From positions 1-19,765 of the forward strand of contig CAUFBM010000027.1 in the NCBI GenBank assembly GCA_959023295.1: a stretch of 19,765 bases of DNA, written 5' to 3'. The stretch is from an uncultured Collinsella sp. GTDB lineage: Bacteria; Actinomycetota; Coriobacteriia; Coriobacteriales; Coriobacteriaceae. A program made the translations under genes and the position numbers. Numbering within the stretch: the stretch's first letter is position 1; each line of letters begins with the position of its first letter. Shown here in pieces: positions 6,516 to 13,833 of this stretch. The notes beneath the pieces are model-generated. The model was not told where the DNA came from. It saw only the letters and a program-made list of their open reading frames with translations, and made no database searches.

Positions 6516-6538
6516 AGCCGCCTTCGGGCGGCTTTTTT
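6516..6538 (+). terminator. Rho-independent terminator of the original tRNA-Thr gene
   Basis: AGCCGCC-TTCG-GGCGGCT followed by T5 lies 11 bp after the CCA end of the tRNA fragment, on the same strand. It is a textbook GNRA/UUCG-type terminator hairpin and was probably the terminator of the tRNA gene before integration. Confidence 0.85.
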
Positions 6539-6621
6539 GTTGCCGATTTGAGTGCGCGTGCGCCAACCCAAGTATCGCCACGTCGACCGCTTCCTGCTCA
6601 AAAACAGAAAGCCCCACCAAA

Positions 6622-6686
6622 CGTGATTTCCCTTGGGGAAACACGGTTAACGGGGTTGTAGCGTGATTCCCCTAGGGGAATCACGC
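6622..6686. repeat. Two related palindromes 40 bp apart
   Basis: At 6661-6686 there is a perfect 26-bp palindrome without a loop (half GCGTGATTCCCCT). At 6622-6645 a near-palindrome, CGTGATTTCCC-TT-GGGGAAACACG in outline, matches it at 21 of 24 positions. Their centres are 40 bp apart. They lie between the att junction and the end of the yhcH-like gene, with no T-tract. They may be a tandem operator pair, an extragenic palindromic repeat or a terminator without a U-tract. Otherwise the stretch 6539-6717 shows only a small CCAC-CGA-GTGG stem near 6700 and no gene. Confidence 0.6.
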
Positions 6687-6717
6687 CATCAGACGAACAG
6701 CTCCACCGAGTGGTTCT

Positions 6718-7191
6718 TTACTCCTGCCAGTAAGCGTCGGCAAGAAGTTTAAAACAAATCTTCTTGACCTGCTGCGCGCCATCGCCCGGGAACTCGAGCG
6801 TGGGCATGTGAGGCTCGCCGGCAACAAACAGCGCAAACTTGTCGTCAGCAAGATCGCCGGCGATCGAGGCGTCGGAATCGACCAGATCGTAGTCGTCCTT
6901 CTCGTCGAACTCCTGAACCAGCGTCAGGCTGCCCGTGGCGACCTTAAAGGCCTCGCGACCCTCGACGTCGATCTGCAGGTCGTGATAGCGCTGATGCGTC
7001 TCGTAGTGGGCCTCGGCCTCGGGACGCGTCGTGGGGGCCATGACGTTCGCAAAGACCTTGTCGCCCAGAATCGGATGGCTGCCGACCTCGAGCTGCGCCG
7101 GATCGTTCTCCTCGAGCCAATCGATCAGCACGTCGAGGCCCTTGAGCATTCCGCGGTACTCCTCGATATCGCCCAATGCACCGTAAATCAT
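6718..7191 (-). CDS. YhcH/YjgK/YiaL family sugar anomerase (NanQ-like)
   Basis: At 157 residues the product has the usual size and layout of the YhcH/YjgK/YiaL (DUF386) family of cupin-like proteins, which includes E. coli NanQ, an anomerase acting on N-acetylneuraminate, and EbgC. Family-typical parts are visible: an N-terminal MIYGALGDIEEYRGM, a YETHQRYHDLQIDVEGRE segment with the conserved His and Glu/Asp residues, and a C-terminal FPGDGAQQVKKICFKL in place of the common 'HMPG..V.K.V.K'. The SD AAAGGGG precedes the ATG. It lies 32 bp after nagA on the same strand and is probably its operon partner, which suggests handling of amino sugars from mucin or sialic acid. The exact substrate cannot be read from sequence. 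Confidence 0.88.
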   Translation of the reverse strand: MIYGALGDIEEYRGMLKGLDVLIDWLEENDPAQLEVGSHPILGDKVFANVMAPTTRPEAEAHYETHQRYHDLQIDVEGREAFKVATGSLTLVQEFDEKDDYDLVDSDASIAGDLADDKFALFVAGEPHMPTLEFPGDGAQQVKKICFKLLADAYWQE

Positions 7192-7223
7192 CTAAATCCC
7201 CTTTCGGATCGCTCCTTTGGCGG

Positions 7224-8393
7224 CTACTCGGTAAACGCGTTACCGACGCTGTTGCCACCCACATACGTCTCGACCAGGGTAAGGTCGGGATTGAACACGA
7301 CAAAGTCGGCGTCGCGACCAGGCATAATGCTGCCACATTTATCCTCGACGTGAGCAGAGCGCGCGGGCACCTCGGTCGCCATGCGAATTGCGATATCGGC
7401 GCTCGCGAGACCCCAGTCGACGATGTTCTTTACGCCCTGCGCGAGCGTGAGCACCGAGCCGGCGATAGCAGAGCCATCGGCGAGCCAGCAAAGGTTGTCC
7501 TTCATAATGACATCCATGCCACCGCTGGTGTACTTGCCCTCGGGCATGCCGCCGCAACCCAAGCAGTCGGTGATCAGCACCGTGTGCTGCCAGCCCTTGG
7601 CCTGCAGCAGGGCCTTGATAGCAGCAGGGTTCACGTGTTTGCCATCGCAGATGATCTCGGCATAGGTGTTGGGCGTGGTCATAGCGGCCCCGACGACACC
7701 GGGCTCACGGTGATGCAGACCGCGTTGGCCGTTGTAGGTATGCGTAAAGCAGCTGGCGCCAGCATTGATGGCAGCGGCGCACTCATCATAGGTGGCATCG
7801 GAGTGGCCAATGCAGGTCACAACTCCCTTGGCGCTCAGAGCCGCGGCGTAAGCGGCGGCGCCGTCACGCTCGGCCGCCATGGCGCTCTTGACGATACGAC
7901 CGCCGGCGGCCTCCTGCCACTCATCAAAAATTTTCTCGGACGGGTCAATCAGATAAGCGGGGTTCTGGGCGCCCACGTGCTTCATGGTAAAGAACGGACC
8001 CTCCAGGTAGATGCCCTGAATACGAGCACCGCAGAACTCGGGGCCACGCTCTTCGTCCGCCTGTGCAATGGCGGCGCAGGCGTCCTTGATCTGCTCCACG
8101 CCGTCGGTAAAGGTCGTAGGCAGCCAGCTGGTAGTACCACGACGAGCAAGCTCGGTCGAGCTGATGTTGATGCCCTCGGCATCGTTATCGGTCGTGGCAT
8201 GGTTATAGAAGCCATGAATGTGGGTGTCCACCATGCCCGGCGCAATCCATGTACCCGAATAATCTTTGATCTCACAAGCGGGCTCATCGGCCTGCCAAAC
8301 GCCAAAGACGCCGTCTTCGACCATGAGGTAGCCGCCCAGCTGCGGCCCTGCCGGCAAAAAGAACTTGTCGGCCTTGATAGCATACGTGCTCAT
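7224..8393 (-). CDS. nagA: N-acetylglucosamine-6-phosphate deacetylase
   Basis: The 389-residue product hydrolyses GlcNAc-6-P to glucosamine-6-P and acetate in the cytoplasm. Amidohydrolase-superfamily landmarks are present: PGMVDTHIHG (His 58/60), the metal-binding Glu131 in YLEGPF, His197 in IGHSDATY, His218 in FTHTYNGQ followed by HHREPG, and the catalytic Asp276 in ITDCLG. The HREPG motif is characteristic of NagA. Length and order are typical. The ATG at 8393 follows GGGAG by six bases. It is downstream of the GntR regulator gene and upstream of the yhcH-like gene on the same strand, and it supplies the second step after NagE import. GlcN-6-P deaminase (nagB) is not in the window. Confidence 0.95.
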   Translation of the reverse strand: MSTYAIKADKFFLPAGPQLGGYLMVEDGVFGVWQADEPACEIKDYSGTWIAPGMVDTHIHGFYNHATTDNDAEGINISSTELARRGTTSWLPTTFTDGVEQIKDACAAIAQADEERGPEFCGARIQGIYLEGPFFTMKHVGAQNPAYLIDPSEKIFDEWQEAAGGRIVKSAMAAERDGAAAYAAALSAKGVVTCIGHSDATYDECAAAINAGASCFTHTYNGQRGLHHREPGVVGAAMTTPNTYAEIICDGKHVNPAAIKALLQAKGWQHTVLITDCLGCGGMPEGKYTSGGMDVIMKDNLCWLADGSAIAGSVLTLAQGVKNIVDWGLASADIAIRMATEVPARSAHVEDKCGSIMPGRDADFVVFNPDLTLVETYVGGNSVGNAFTE

Positions 8394-8479
8394 CTATGCT
8401 CCCGTACCCGCAGTGTGTTTTAGGACGGGTCAAAAACCACTGCATTGTTAATTCGAGCGATCGTTCGTTGCCTTCTACC

Positions 8480-8518
8480 GCTTGGCACATTTTGCACCCG
8501 CCGCAAAACACGCCAAGC
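8480..8518 (-). other. Imperfect 16-bp stem-loop between gntR and nagA
   Basis: Segments 8480-8495 (GCTTGGCACATTTTGC) and 8503-8518 (GCAAAACACGCCAAGC) pair with three non-Watson-Crick positions around a 7-nt loop. There is no T-run. It may attenuate read-through from the regulator gene into nagA. A loose half-operator, AGTGGTTTTTGACC on the minus strand (about 8430-8445), lies between it and nagA. Confidence 0.4.
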
Positions 8519-8536
8519 CGTTTATACCCAATAACT

Positions 8537-9268
8537 CTAGACTGCGCGGTTGTGGTAGACCTTGTACTTAAACTGGTCGGCACGCGCAACCGAACGCGTA
8601 TACTCGATGACCTCGTTGTTCATGTCATATGTGGTACGAATCAAATCCAGGACCGGTGCGCCTTCGGCAATCTCGAGCAGACGGGCGTCGGAATGGCGGG
8701 CAATACTCGCGTAGAATTCCTCCTCTGCCACGCGAACTTTCTCGTGAAAGTCCTGCTCAATCATGTCGTACAGCGATTTGTTCTCGATCATGGGGCGCTT
8801 AAGCGCAAAGAACTTGCGGCTTGGCAGATACGTGCACTCAATCATCAGCGGTACACCATCGGCAATACGCAGGCGCTTGATCTTGTACAGACGCTCGCCC
8901 AGGCGCGCGTTCATCTCTACGGCAATATTCTTGTCAGCCTCGACCTCGGTAAACTCAAGAATCTTCGTCTTGGGCACACGGCCGATTGCCTTCATCTGCT
9001 CGGTAAAGCTATAGATTTGCGAGAGGTTTGCCGTTTGCAGAGAGCGGTCGCACACCATGGTTCCACGGCCGCGCTGACGAACCACCAAGCCCAGGCGCTC
9101 AAGCTCCTGCAGGGCAAGGCGAACCGTCGTACGCGAGAGGCCGTAGCGTTCCGACAGGTCACGCTCGGACGGCAAATAGTCGCCGGGTCGAAGTTCGTGA
9201 TCGATTTTATCGGTCAGCAAATCGACGAGCTGATCGTACAGGGGTTGTTTGCGCGCTCCCATTGCCAT
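8537..9268 (-). CDS. nagR: GntR/HutC-family regulator of the amino-sugar locus (NagR/DasR-like)
   Basis: A winged-helix GntR domain occupies about residues 8-75 (QPLYDQLVDLLTDKI, LPSERDLSERYGLSRTTVRLALQELERLGLV, RGRGTMV). A UTRA effector domain follows to the C-terminus (FTEQMKAIGR, LMIECTYLP, LYDMIEQDF, IEYTRSVARAD). This is the HutC subfamily layout of DasR and NagR/YvoA, which bind GlcN-6-P or GlcNAc-6-P. I start at ATG 9268 (243 aa) with AGGT upstream; the longer frame would run through the operator. It lies between nagE and nagA, and matching TGGT...ACCA sites upstream of both itself and nagE suggest control of nagE, nagA and its own gene. The specific name is inferred from context. Confidence 0.88.
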   Translation of the reverse strand: MAMGARKQPLYDQLVDLLTDKIDHELRPGDYLPSERDLSERYGLSRTTVRLALQELERLGLVVRQRGRGTMVCDRSLQTANLSQIYSFTEQMKAIGRVPKTKILEFTEVEADKNIAVEMNARLGERLYKIKRLRIADGVPLMIECTYLPSRKFFALKRPMIENKSLYDMIEQDFHEKVRVAEEEFYASIARHSDARLLEIAEGAPVLDLIRTTYDMNNEVIEYTRSVARADQFKYKVYHNRAV

Positions 9269-9297
9269 AATGATACCTGCCGGATAAATGACTCGAA

Positions 9298-9313
9298 ATT
9301 GGTTGTAACCAGA
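9298..9313. promoter_or_regulatory. Putative GntR operator upstream of its own gene
   Basis: ATTGGTTGTAACCAGA contains the perfect inverted repeat TGGTT-GT-AACCA (9300-9311), close to the TGGT...ACCA core of DasR/NagR sites. It lies about 30 bp before the regulator start. A TATAGT (minus strand, 9332 region) sits just upstream. A half-site, GATTGGTATTA on the minus strand, is near 9402-9412. Confidence 0.6.
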
Positions 9314-9440
9314 CACCACGTACTATAGCAGTTTTAATAGAATAACAGCAGGTCAACCCACACATTTCAATTTTGTTTGCCAGTTGATTGCCGTGTACTG
9401 TAATACCAATCACATCGCTGCATCAAGTATCGAGGTAGCA

Positions 9441-9476
9441 AAAAAGGGCCGCCCCCGCGGAGCGGGACGACCCTTT
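9441..9476 (-). terminator. Terminator after nagE
   Basis: On the minus strand AAAGGG...CCCTTT arms enclose an imperfect GC-rich stem (9443-9448 with 9471-9476, plus CCCGC/GCGGG inside), followed by a T-rich run. It lies 25 bp past the nagE stop and separates nagE from the regulator gene. Confidence 0.8.
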
Positions 9477-9500
9477 GCAAGACAGATACGTCTTTAAGGC

Positions 9501-10991
9501 TTAGAGAAGCTTCTTGAGCTCCTCGGCAACAGCCTGGACCTGCGTGCCGATGATGACCTGGGTAGCACCCTTGTCCATCTTCATGACACCCAGAGCGCCA
9601 GCCTTCTTGCAGGCAGCCTCGTCGACCAGATCGGAATCGCCGAGCTCGAAGCGCAGGCGAGTAGCGCAGCAGTCAACGGTCTTGACGTTCTCCTTGCCAC
9701 CGACGGCAGCGAGAACAGCGGCTGCCAGAGCGGCGAACTTGTCGTCGCCAGCAACGGCGGAAGCGGAGGTCTCCTCGACATCCTCATCCTCGCGACCAGG
9801 GGTCATGAGGTTGAACTTGGTGATGGCGAAGCGGAACACGAGGTAGAAGACCAAGAAGGCAGCGATACCCAGCGGGATGATCATCCAAGTGTTGGCAGCA
9901 GCCGGGAGGCTAGAGGAGAACAGGAGGTCGGTAGCACCAGCGGAGAAGCAGAAGCCAGCACGGAAACCAACATAGTAGGTGATGATGGTGAAGATGCCGT
10001 ACAGGGCAGCGTACACGACGTAGAGCGGGAAGCACAGGAACATGAAGCCGAACTCGAAGGGCTCGGTGACGCCGCAGACGAAGGCGCAGATAGCAGCGGA
10101 GACAACCAGGCCGATAGCAGCCTTCTTGTTCTTAGCGGTCTGAACCATAGCCAGGGCAGCGCCCGGGATACCGAACATCATGCAGGGGAAGAAGCCGGAC
10201 ATGTACATGCCGAGGCTCCACTTGACGTCAGCGGAGGTCTCGCCAGCCCAGAAGTGGGTCAGATCGCCCAGACCGATGGTGTCGAACCAGAACACGTTGT
10301 TGAGTGCGTGGTGCAGACCGGTCGGGATGAGCAGGCGGTTAAGGAAGGCGTAGATGCCAGCGCCGATACCACCCATGGCGGCGATACCCTCACCAAGAGC
10401 AACAAGAGCACCGAAGATGAGCGGCCAAGCAAAGAGCAGCACGACGGAGACAACGATGCAGATGACGGCGGTCATGATGGCGACGCAACGCTTGCCGGAG
10501 AAGAAGGCCAGCCAGTCGGGAAGACGGGTGTCCTTGAACTTGTTGTAGCAAGTGCCACCGATGACGGCGGACAGGATGCCGATGAAGGAGTTACCAGCGA
10601 TCTTGGAGAACGCGATACCCTCGGTCGTGGCAAGCCAAGCGGTCTGAGCATCGGCGTCCATACCACGAATGGTGCCAACAACAGCGGGGTTCAGGAGCTG
10701 CTGGATCATCAGGAAGGCGACGAGGCCAGCGAGGCCAGCGGTGCCATCGTGATCGTCGGCAAGGCCGACAGCGGCGCCGACTGCGAACAGCCAGGCCATG
10801 TTATCGATAAGAGCGCCGCCTGCCTTGATGAGCAGGAAGCCGGCGGTATAGGCAAAACCGGTAGTGTCACCGACAGCACCCATGACTGCGGGAGCGAGCA
10901 GGTAGCCCACGCCCATAAGAATACCTGCGACGGGAAGCGCCGCGACGGGAAGCATCAGCGCTTTGCCGAGCTTCTGGAGGTACTTCATCAT
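9501..10991 (-). CDS. nagE: PTS N-acetylglucosamine-specific EIICB permease
   Basis: The 496-residue membrane protein imports and phosphorylates GlcNAc. Residues about 1-390 form the multi-pass IIC domain, including LLIPTGLHHALNNVFWFDT, the NagE-type signature rather than the PtsG type. Residues about 418-496 form IIB, with the phosphorylated Cys near 442 in DCCATRLRFEL. There is no IIA domain, so phosphate must come from a separate EIIA. Some E. coli-type NagE proteins are IICBA fusions, so this is the shorter architecture. GGAGGAG precedes the tandem ATG start. The gene has its own leader, operator-like sites upstream and a terminator downstream. Glucose specificity is less likely given the adjacent nagA and NagR-like gene. 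Confidence 0.92.
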   Translation of the reverse strand: MMKYLQKLGKALMLPVAALPVAGILMGVGYLLAPAVMGAVGDTTGFAYTAGFLLIKAGGALIDNMAWLFAVGAAVGLADDHDGTAGLAGLVAFLMIQQLLNPAVVGTIRGMDADAQTAWLATTEGIAFSKIAGNSFIGILSAVIGGTCYNKFKDTRLPDWLAFFSGKRCVAIMTAVICIVVSVVLLFAWPLIFGALVALGEGIAAMGGIGAGIYAFLNRLLIPTGLHHALNNVFWFDTIGLGDLTHFWAGETSADVKWSLGMYMSGFFPCMMFGIPGAALAMVQTAKNKKAAIGLVVSAAICAFVCGVTEPFEFGFMFLCFPLYVVYAALYGIFTIITYYVGFRAGFCFSAGATDLLFSSSLPAAANTWMIIPLGIAAFLVFYLVFRFAITKFNLMTPGREDEDVEETSASAVAGDDKFAALAAAVLAAVGGKENVKTVDCCATRLRFELGDSDLVDEAACKKAGALGVMKMDKGATQVIIGTQVQAVAEELKKLL

Positions 10992-11443
10992 ATGGTATCT
11001 CCTCCAACCTTTCTTTCGTTGTTACCAACGAGTCCCATGTCCGCGCCTTGTGCATACCGGCTTCTCCGCTTGCCGGCATTGGTGCGCAAACTAAGACAAC
11101 CCAGTCTCTATTTCGGGTTGCTATTGAGTACGTTAACACACATCCAATTCAAACGTCCACCACATTTCGCTCAAATTACTATATCGTTGCCAAACGGTTA
11201 TTTTTGGCCCGTAAACGGTAATTTTCGCAGGTAGACGTGCCGCGTTTCTTTCATTACCAAACTAATTCTTAGCAATTTCCATTCGATTTCGTCTCAAAAT
11301 TGGTTACTACCAGATGAACAGTGGTACCACATTGTTACTACCAGTTTGACCGAAATCGTTTTCACTTTACATGAATAAAGTCTTCAAGAATTTGTATATA
11401 ACCCCCCTTCCTCTCTCTTCCCCGACCTGTCCTACAACGCAAC
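10992..11443 (-). promoter_or_regulatory. nagE upstream region with operator-like sites and leader
   Basis: No gene is seen here. TTACTACCAG occurs twice 32 bp apart, in ATTGGTTACTACCAG (11299-11313) and ATTGTTACTACCAG (11331-11344). Between them is a perfect palindrome, GTGGTACCAC (11321-11330). These resemble the site upstream of the regulator gene. Nearer nagE, AAACGG repeats at 11192 and 11213 are 21 bp apart and flank a minus-strand TATAGT (11178-11183). The leader can form small stems, including CGTTG-TTAC-CAACG (11016-11029) and an ATGCCGGC/GCCGGTAT pair (about 11056-11082). Confidence 0.6.
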
Positions 11444-11478
11444 AAGCCCGCTAGAACGTTGTCCTTTCTAACGGGCTT
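11444..11478 (-). terminator. Terminator after the SurA-like gene
   Basis: AAGCCCGCTAGAA and TTCTAACGGGCTT form a 13-bp stem with one mismatch (11444-11456 with 11466-11478). It lies about 43 bp past the stop of the minus-strand gene, with only a weak T-rich tail. Confidence 0.65.
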
Positions 11479-11520
11479 CATCAGATATTTCGGCTTCGTA
11501 CTCGAAAGCTCAGGCAAACC

Positions 11521-12615
11521 TTACGCAAACAGGCCGTAGATGCTGATGTTGGCCTTGGCGTAGAGGCCGTTAGCATACTCGGTCCACTTGGAGCTGGCGC
11601 TCGAAGCCTGCGAGGAATACTGCTGGTAGGCGGTGTAATAGGCGGTCATGGCCTGCTTATAGGTAGCGCTATCGGCCGTAAAGGCATCGTCGGCAAAGGC
11701 CTTAGCGTAGGTGCTGCTCTCGTCCTTCCAAGTGCCCTTTGAGCTATCCCACTCATCGCCGGCAAGGTTGATGATGTAGTCGGCGTAATCCTTGCTCGCG
11801 GTCTCCTCGTTGCCGTCAGAAGGCTCGGTCGGGGCGGTCGGCATGCTTGCGGAGCTATCGCCCACCTTCTTCTTGTAGAGCTTCTGCAGCGTCGCGGACT
11901 GGCGGACGATCTGCTTGGCCTGGTCCTTGGACACGCCATACTGCGTGGCCATGGTCTTGTAGTCAGAAGTGCCGATGGAATCCTCGGCGTACTGCTTCAT
12001 CTCCTTGGAAGAGACGGTAATGCCCTCGTCCTCGGCAGCATCGAGCAGGATCTTGTTGCGCACGTAGGACAGGATGACGTCGGCAGAAGGAGCGGTGTAG
12101 TTGCCATCACTATCCTTGACGGTATCGAGGCTGTACTGGCTCTCGATGGCCTCGCGCGCAGTGATGTCGCTCTTCTTGCCGTTGTAGCTATAGCTTGCCA
12201 CGGTCGAATCGAGCTGATCCTCGGTGAGGGTCGCCGAGCCGACACCCTTGCCGCCAAAGCCGCCATTGCCAATAAAGAAGCCGACCACCGCAGCAATCAC
12301 GACTGCAACCACAAAGGCGGCGATCATCGTCTTCTTGTGCTTGGATGCATGGTCGTCTTCGTCGGAACCCAGGATATCGTCGTCCTCATCCTGGGCCTCG
12401 GGCATCAGATTCTCATCAGCGGCGTCCGCAGCAATCTGTGCCTCCAGACGGGCGTCTTCCTCCTCGGCCGTCGTACCGGCAGCAATGTGCTCGGCAGACG
12501 TACCGGTGACCAGATCGATCTTCTCATCCTCGTCACCGTCGGGGCCTTCGCCGCGCTCGATGATCTGGATGCCGTCGATCTCGTCCTTCTCGTCCTTCTT
12601 TTGAATCAGACCCAT
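11521..12615 (-). CDS. Membrane-anchored SurA-N-like protein
   Basis: The 364-residue protein has three parts. The first is a very acidic cytoplasmic stretch (1-95) with clusters such as DEDDDILGSDEDD. The second is one transmembrane segment (about 96-116). The third is an extracellular region in which DVILSYVRNKILLDAAEDEGITVSSKEM to LQKLYKKKV (about 165-245) resembles the SurA/PrsA/trigger-factor peptide-binding N-domain. No parvulin-type PPIase domain follows; the C-terminal third is Ser/Tyr/Ala-rich. It could act as an extracytoplasmic chaperone, but the missing isomerase domain makes that an inference. AAGGAG precedes the ATG by eight bases. Hairpins on both sides make it a single-gene unit downstream of icd. 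Confidence 0.75.
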   Translation of the reverse strand: MGLIQKKDEKDEIDGIQIIERGEGPDGDEDEKIDLVTGTSAEHIAAGTTAEEEDARLEAQIAADAADENLMPEAQDEDDDILGSDEDDHASKHKKTMIAAFVVAVVIAAVVGFFIGNGGFGGKGVGSATLTEDQLDSTVASYSYNGKKSDITAREAIESQYSLDTVKDSDGNYTAPSADVILSYVRNKILLDAAEDEGITVSSKEMKQYAEDSIGTSDYKTMATQYGVSKDQAKQIVRQSATLQKLYKKKVGDSSASMPTAPTEPSDGNEETASKDYADYIINLAGDEWDSSKGTWKDESSTYAKAFADDAFTADSATYKQAMTAYYTAYQQYSSQASSASSKWTEYANGLYAKANISIYGLFA

Positions 12616-12653
12616 ATCGGTTACTCCTTGTTAGGAAACATAGTCCTCAATAG

Positions 12654-12682
12654 AATACGCCCGACAGAGCGCCGGGCGTATT
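12654..12682 (-). terminator. Hairpin between icd and the SurA-like gene
   Basis: AATACGCCCG (12654-12663) and CGGGCGTATT (12673-12682) are perfect 10-bp arms around a 9-nt loop. The minus-strand tail is TCTATTG, only weakly T-rich. It lies 60 bp after the icd stop and probably terminates that operon. Confidence 0.65.
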
Positions 12683-12741
12683 GATTCTCAGGTTATACGC
12701 AAACACTTAAGTACTATTTAGGCGTTTGCAGCACGCATGCC

Positions 12742-13827
12742 TTAGGCCAGGTGCGCGATAACGGCATCGGCAAAGGCCTGCGTGCCCACGGCCCCCTCGA
12801 CGGAGCCGGTCTGGGCACGACGCACGTCACCGGTAACCTGCTCGCCCTCGTCGAGCGTGGCAGATACGGCGGCGCGAATGCGATTGGCAGCGTCGTTCTC
12901 GCCCAGGTGATCGAGCATCATCGCAGCAGAGAGAATCTCGGCCGTGGGGTTGGCGATATCCTGGCCAGCGATATCGGGCGCGGAGCCGTGCGTCGCCTCG
13001 AAAATGGCGCAGTCGGCACCGATGTTGGAGCCGGGGGCCATGCCTAAGCCGCCCACCAGGCCAGCGCACAGGTCGCTCACGATGTCACCGTACAGGTTGG
13101 GCAGCACCAGGACATCGAAGTCGTTGGGGTTTTGGACCAGGCCCATGCAGGTGGCGTCGACGATCTTGTCGTTGAACTCGATATCGGGATAGTTGGCGGC
13201 CACCTCGCGCGCAACGCGCAGGAACAGGCCGTCAGTCGCTTTCATGATGTTTGCCTTGTGTACAGCCGTCACCTTTTTGCGGCCGCAACGGCGGGCGTAC
13301 TCAAAGGCATACTCCACAATGCGGCGGCTCTTGGCGATGGAGATCGGCTTGATCGAGATGGCGGAATCGGCGGCGAAGGTCTTCTGGCCCGAGCGCTCAA
13401 CGAGCTGCGAGAGCTCCTCGACCTCGGCAGCGCCCTCATCGAACTCGATGCCGGCGTAGAGGTCCTCGGTATTCTCGCGCACGATGACCAGGTCGACGTC
13501 GCGAAAGCGCGATCCGTCGCCCGGCTGCGACAGGCAGGGGCGCACGCAGGCGTACAGGTCAAAGTACTTGCGCAGGGCCACGTTGACGCTGCGGAAACCC
13601 GTGCCGACCGGCGTGGTGATGGGCCCCTTGATGGCAACCTTGGTCTCGGCGACCGCATCGAGCACGTGCTGGGGCAGTGGCGTGCCAAACTCGTCCATGA
13701 CGCCGGCACCGGCCTCCTGGACATTCCAATTGATCTGGACACCGGTGGCCTCGACCACGCGGCGCATGGCCTGCGTAATCTCGGGACCGATACCGTCACC
13801 GGGAATCAGGACTACATCGTGCGCCAT
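12742..13827 (-). CDS. icd: NAD-dependent isocitrate dehydrogenase (isocitrate/isopropylmalate family)
   Basis: The 361-residue enzyme fits the decarboxylating beta-hydroxyacid dehydrogenase family. Visible are LIPGDGIGPE, the isocitrate-contacting TTPVGTGFRSVNVALRK segment, the catalytic Tyr in ENTEDLYAGIE, the catalytic Lys in VHKANIMK, the metal-binding Asp residues in NLYGDIVSD, and HGSAPDIAGQDIANP. The Asp-Ile after AP points to NAD rather than NADP, since NADP enzymes such as E. coli Icd carry Lys-Tyr there. The short length also fits the NAD type. It would convert isocitrate to 2-oxoglutarate. The start is six bp after the HEAT-like gene; its SD, GAGGAG, is formed by that gene's last codons. 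Homoisocitrate or isopropylmalate dehydrogenase is less likely. Confidence 0.88.
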   Translation of the reverse strand: MAHDVVLIPGDGIGPEITQAMRRVVEATGVQINWNVQEAGAGVMDEFGTPLPQHVLDAVAETKVAIKGPITTPVGTGFRSVNVALRKYFDLYACVRPCLSQPGDGSRFRDVDLVIVRENTEDLYAGIEFDEGAAEVEELSQLVERSGQKTFAADSAISIKPISIAKSRRIVEYAFEYARRCGRKKVTAVHKANIMKATDGLFLRVAREVAANYPDIEFNDKIVDATCMGLVQNPNDFDVLVLPNLYGDIVSDLCAGLVGGLGMAPGSNIGADCAIFEATHGSAPDIAGQDIANPTAEILSAAMMLDHLGENDAANRIRAAVSATLDEGEQVTGDVRRAQTGSVEGAVGTQAFADAVIAHLA

Positions 13828-13833
13828 AATCTG

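Noticed and set aside
6410..6644. Minus-strand frames giving peptides such as SDRARTGDPRFTST and ATGLEPVTPALR
   Set aside because: These are well-known spurious translations of the antisense of tRNA genes, and here they cover the tRNA-Thr fragment and its terminator.
10867..11139. 90-codon minus-strand frame over the nagE leader and start
   Set aside because: It overlaps the strongly supported nagE start in another frame and is not recognised; it is probably leader sequence.
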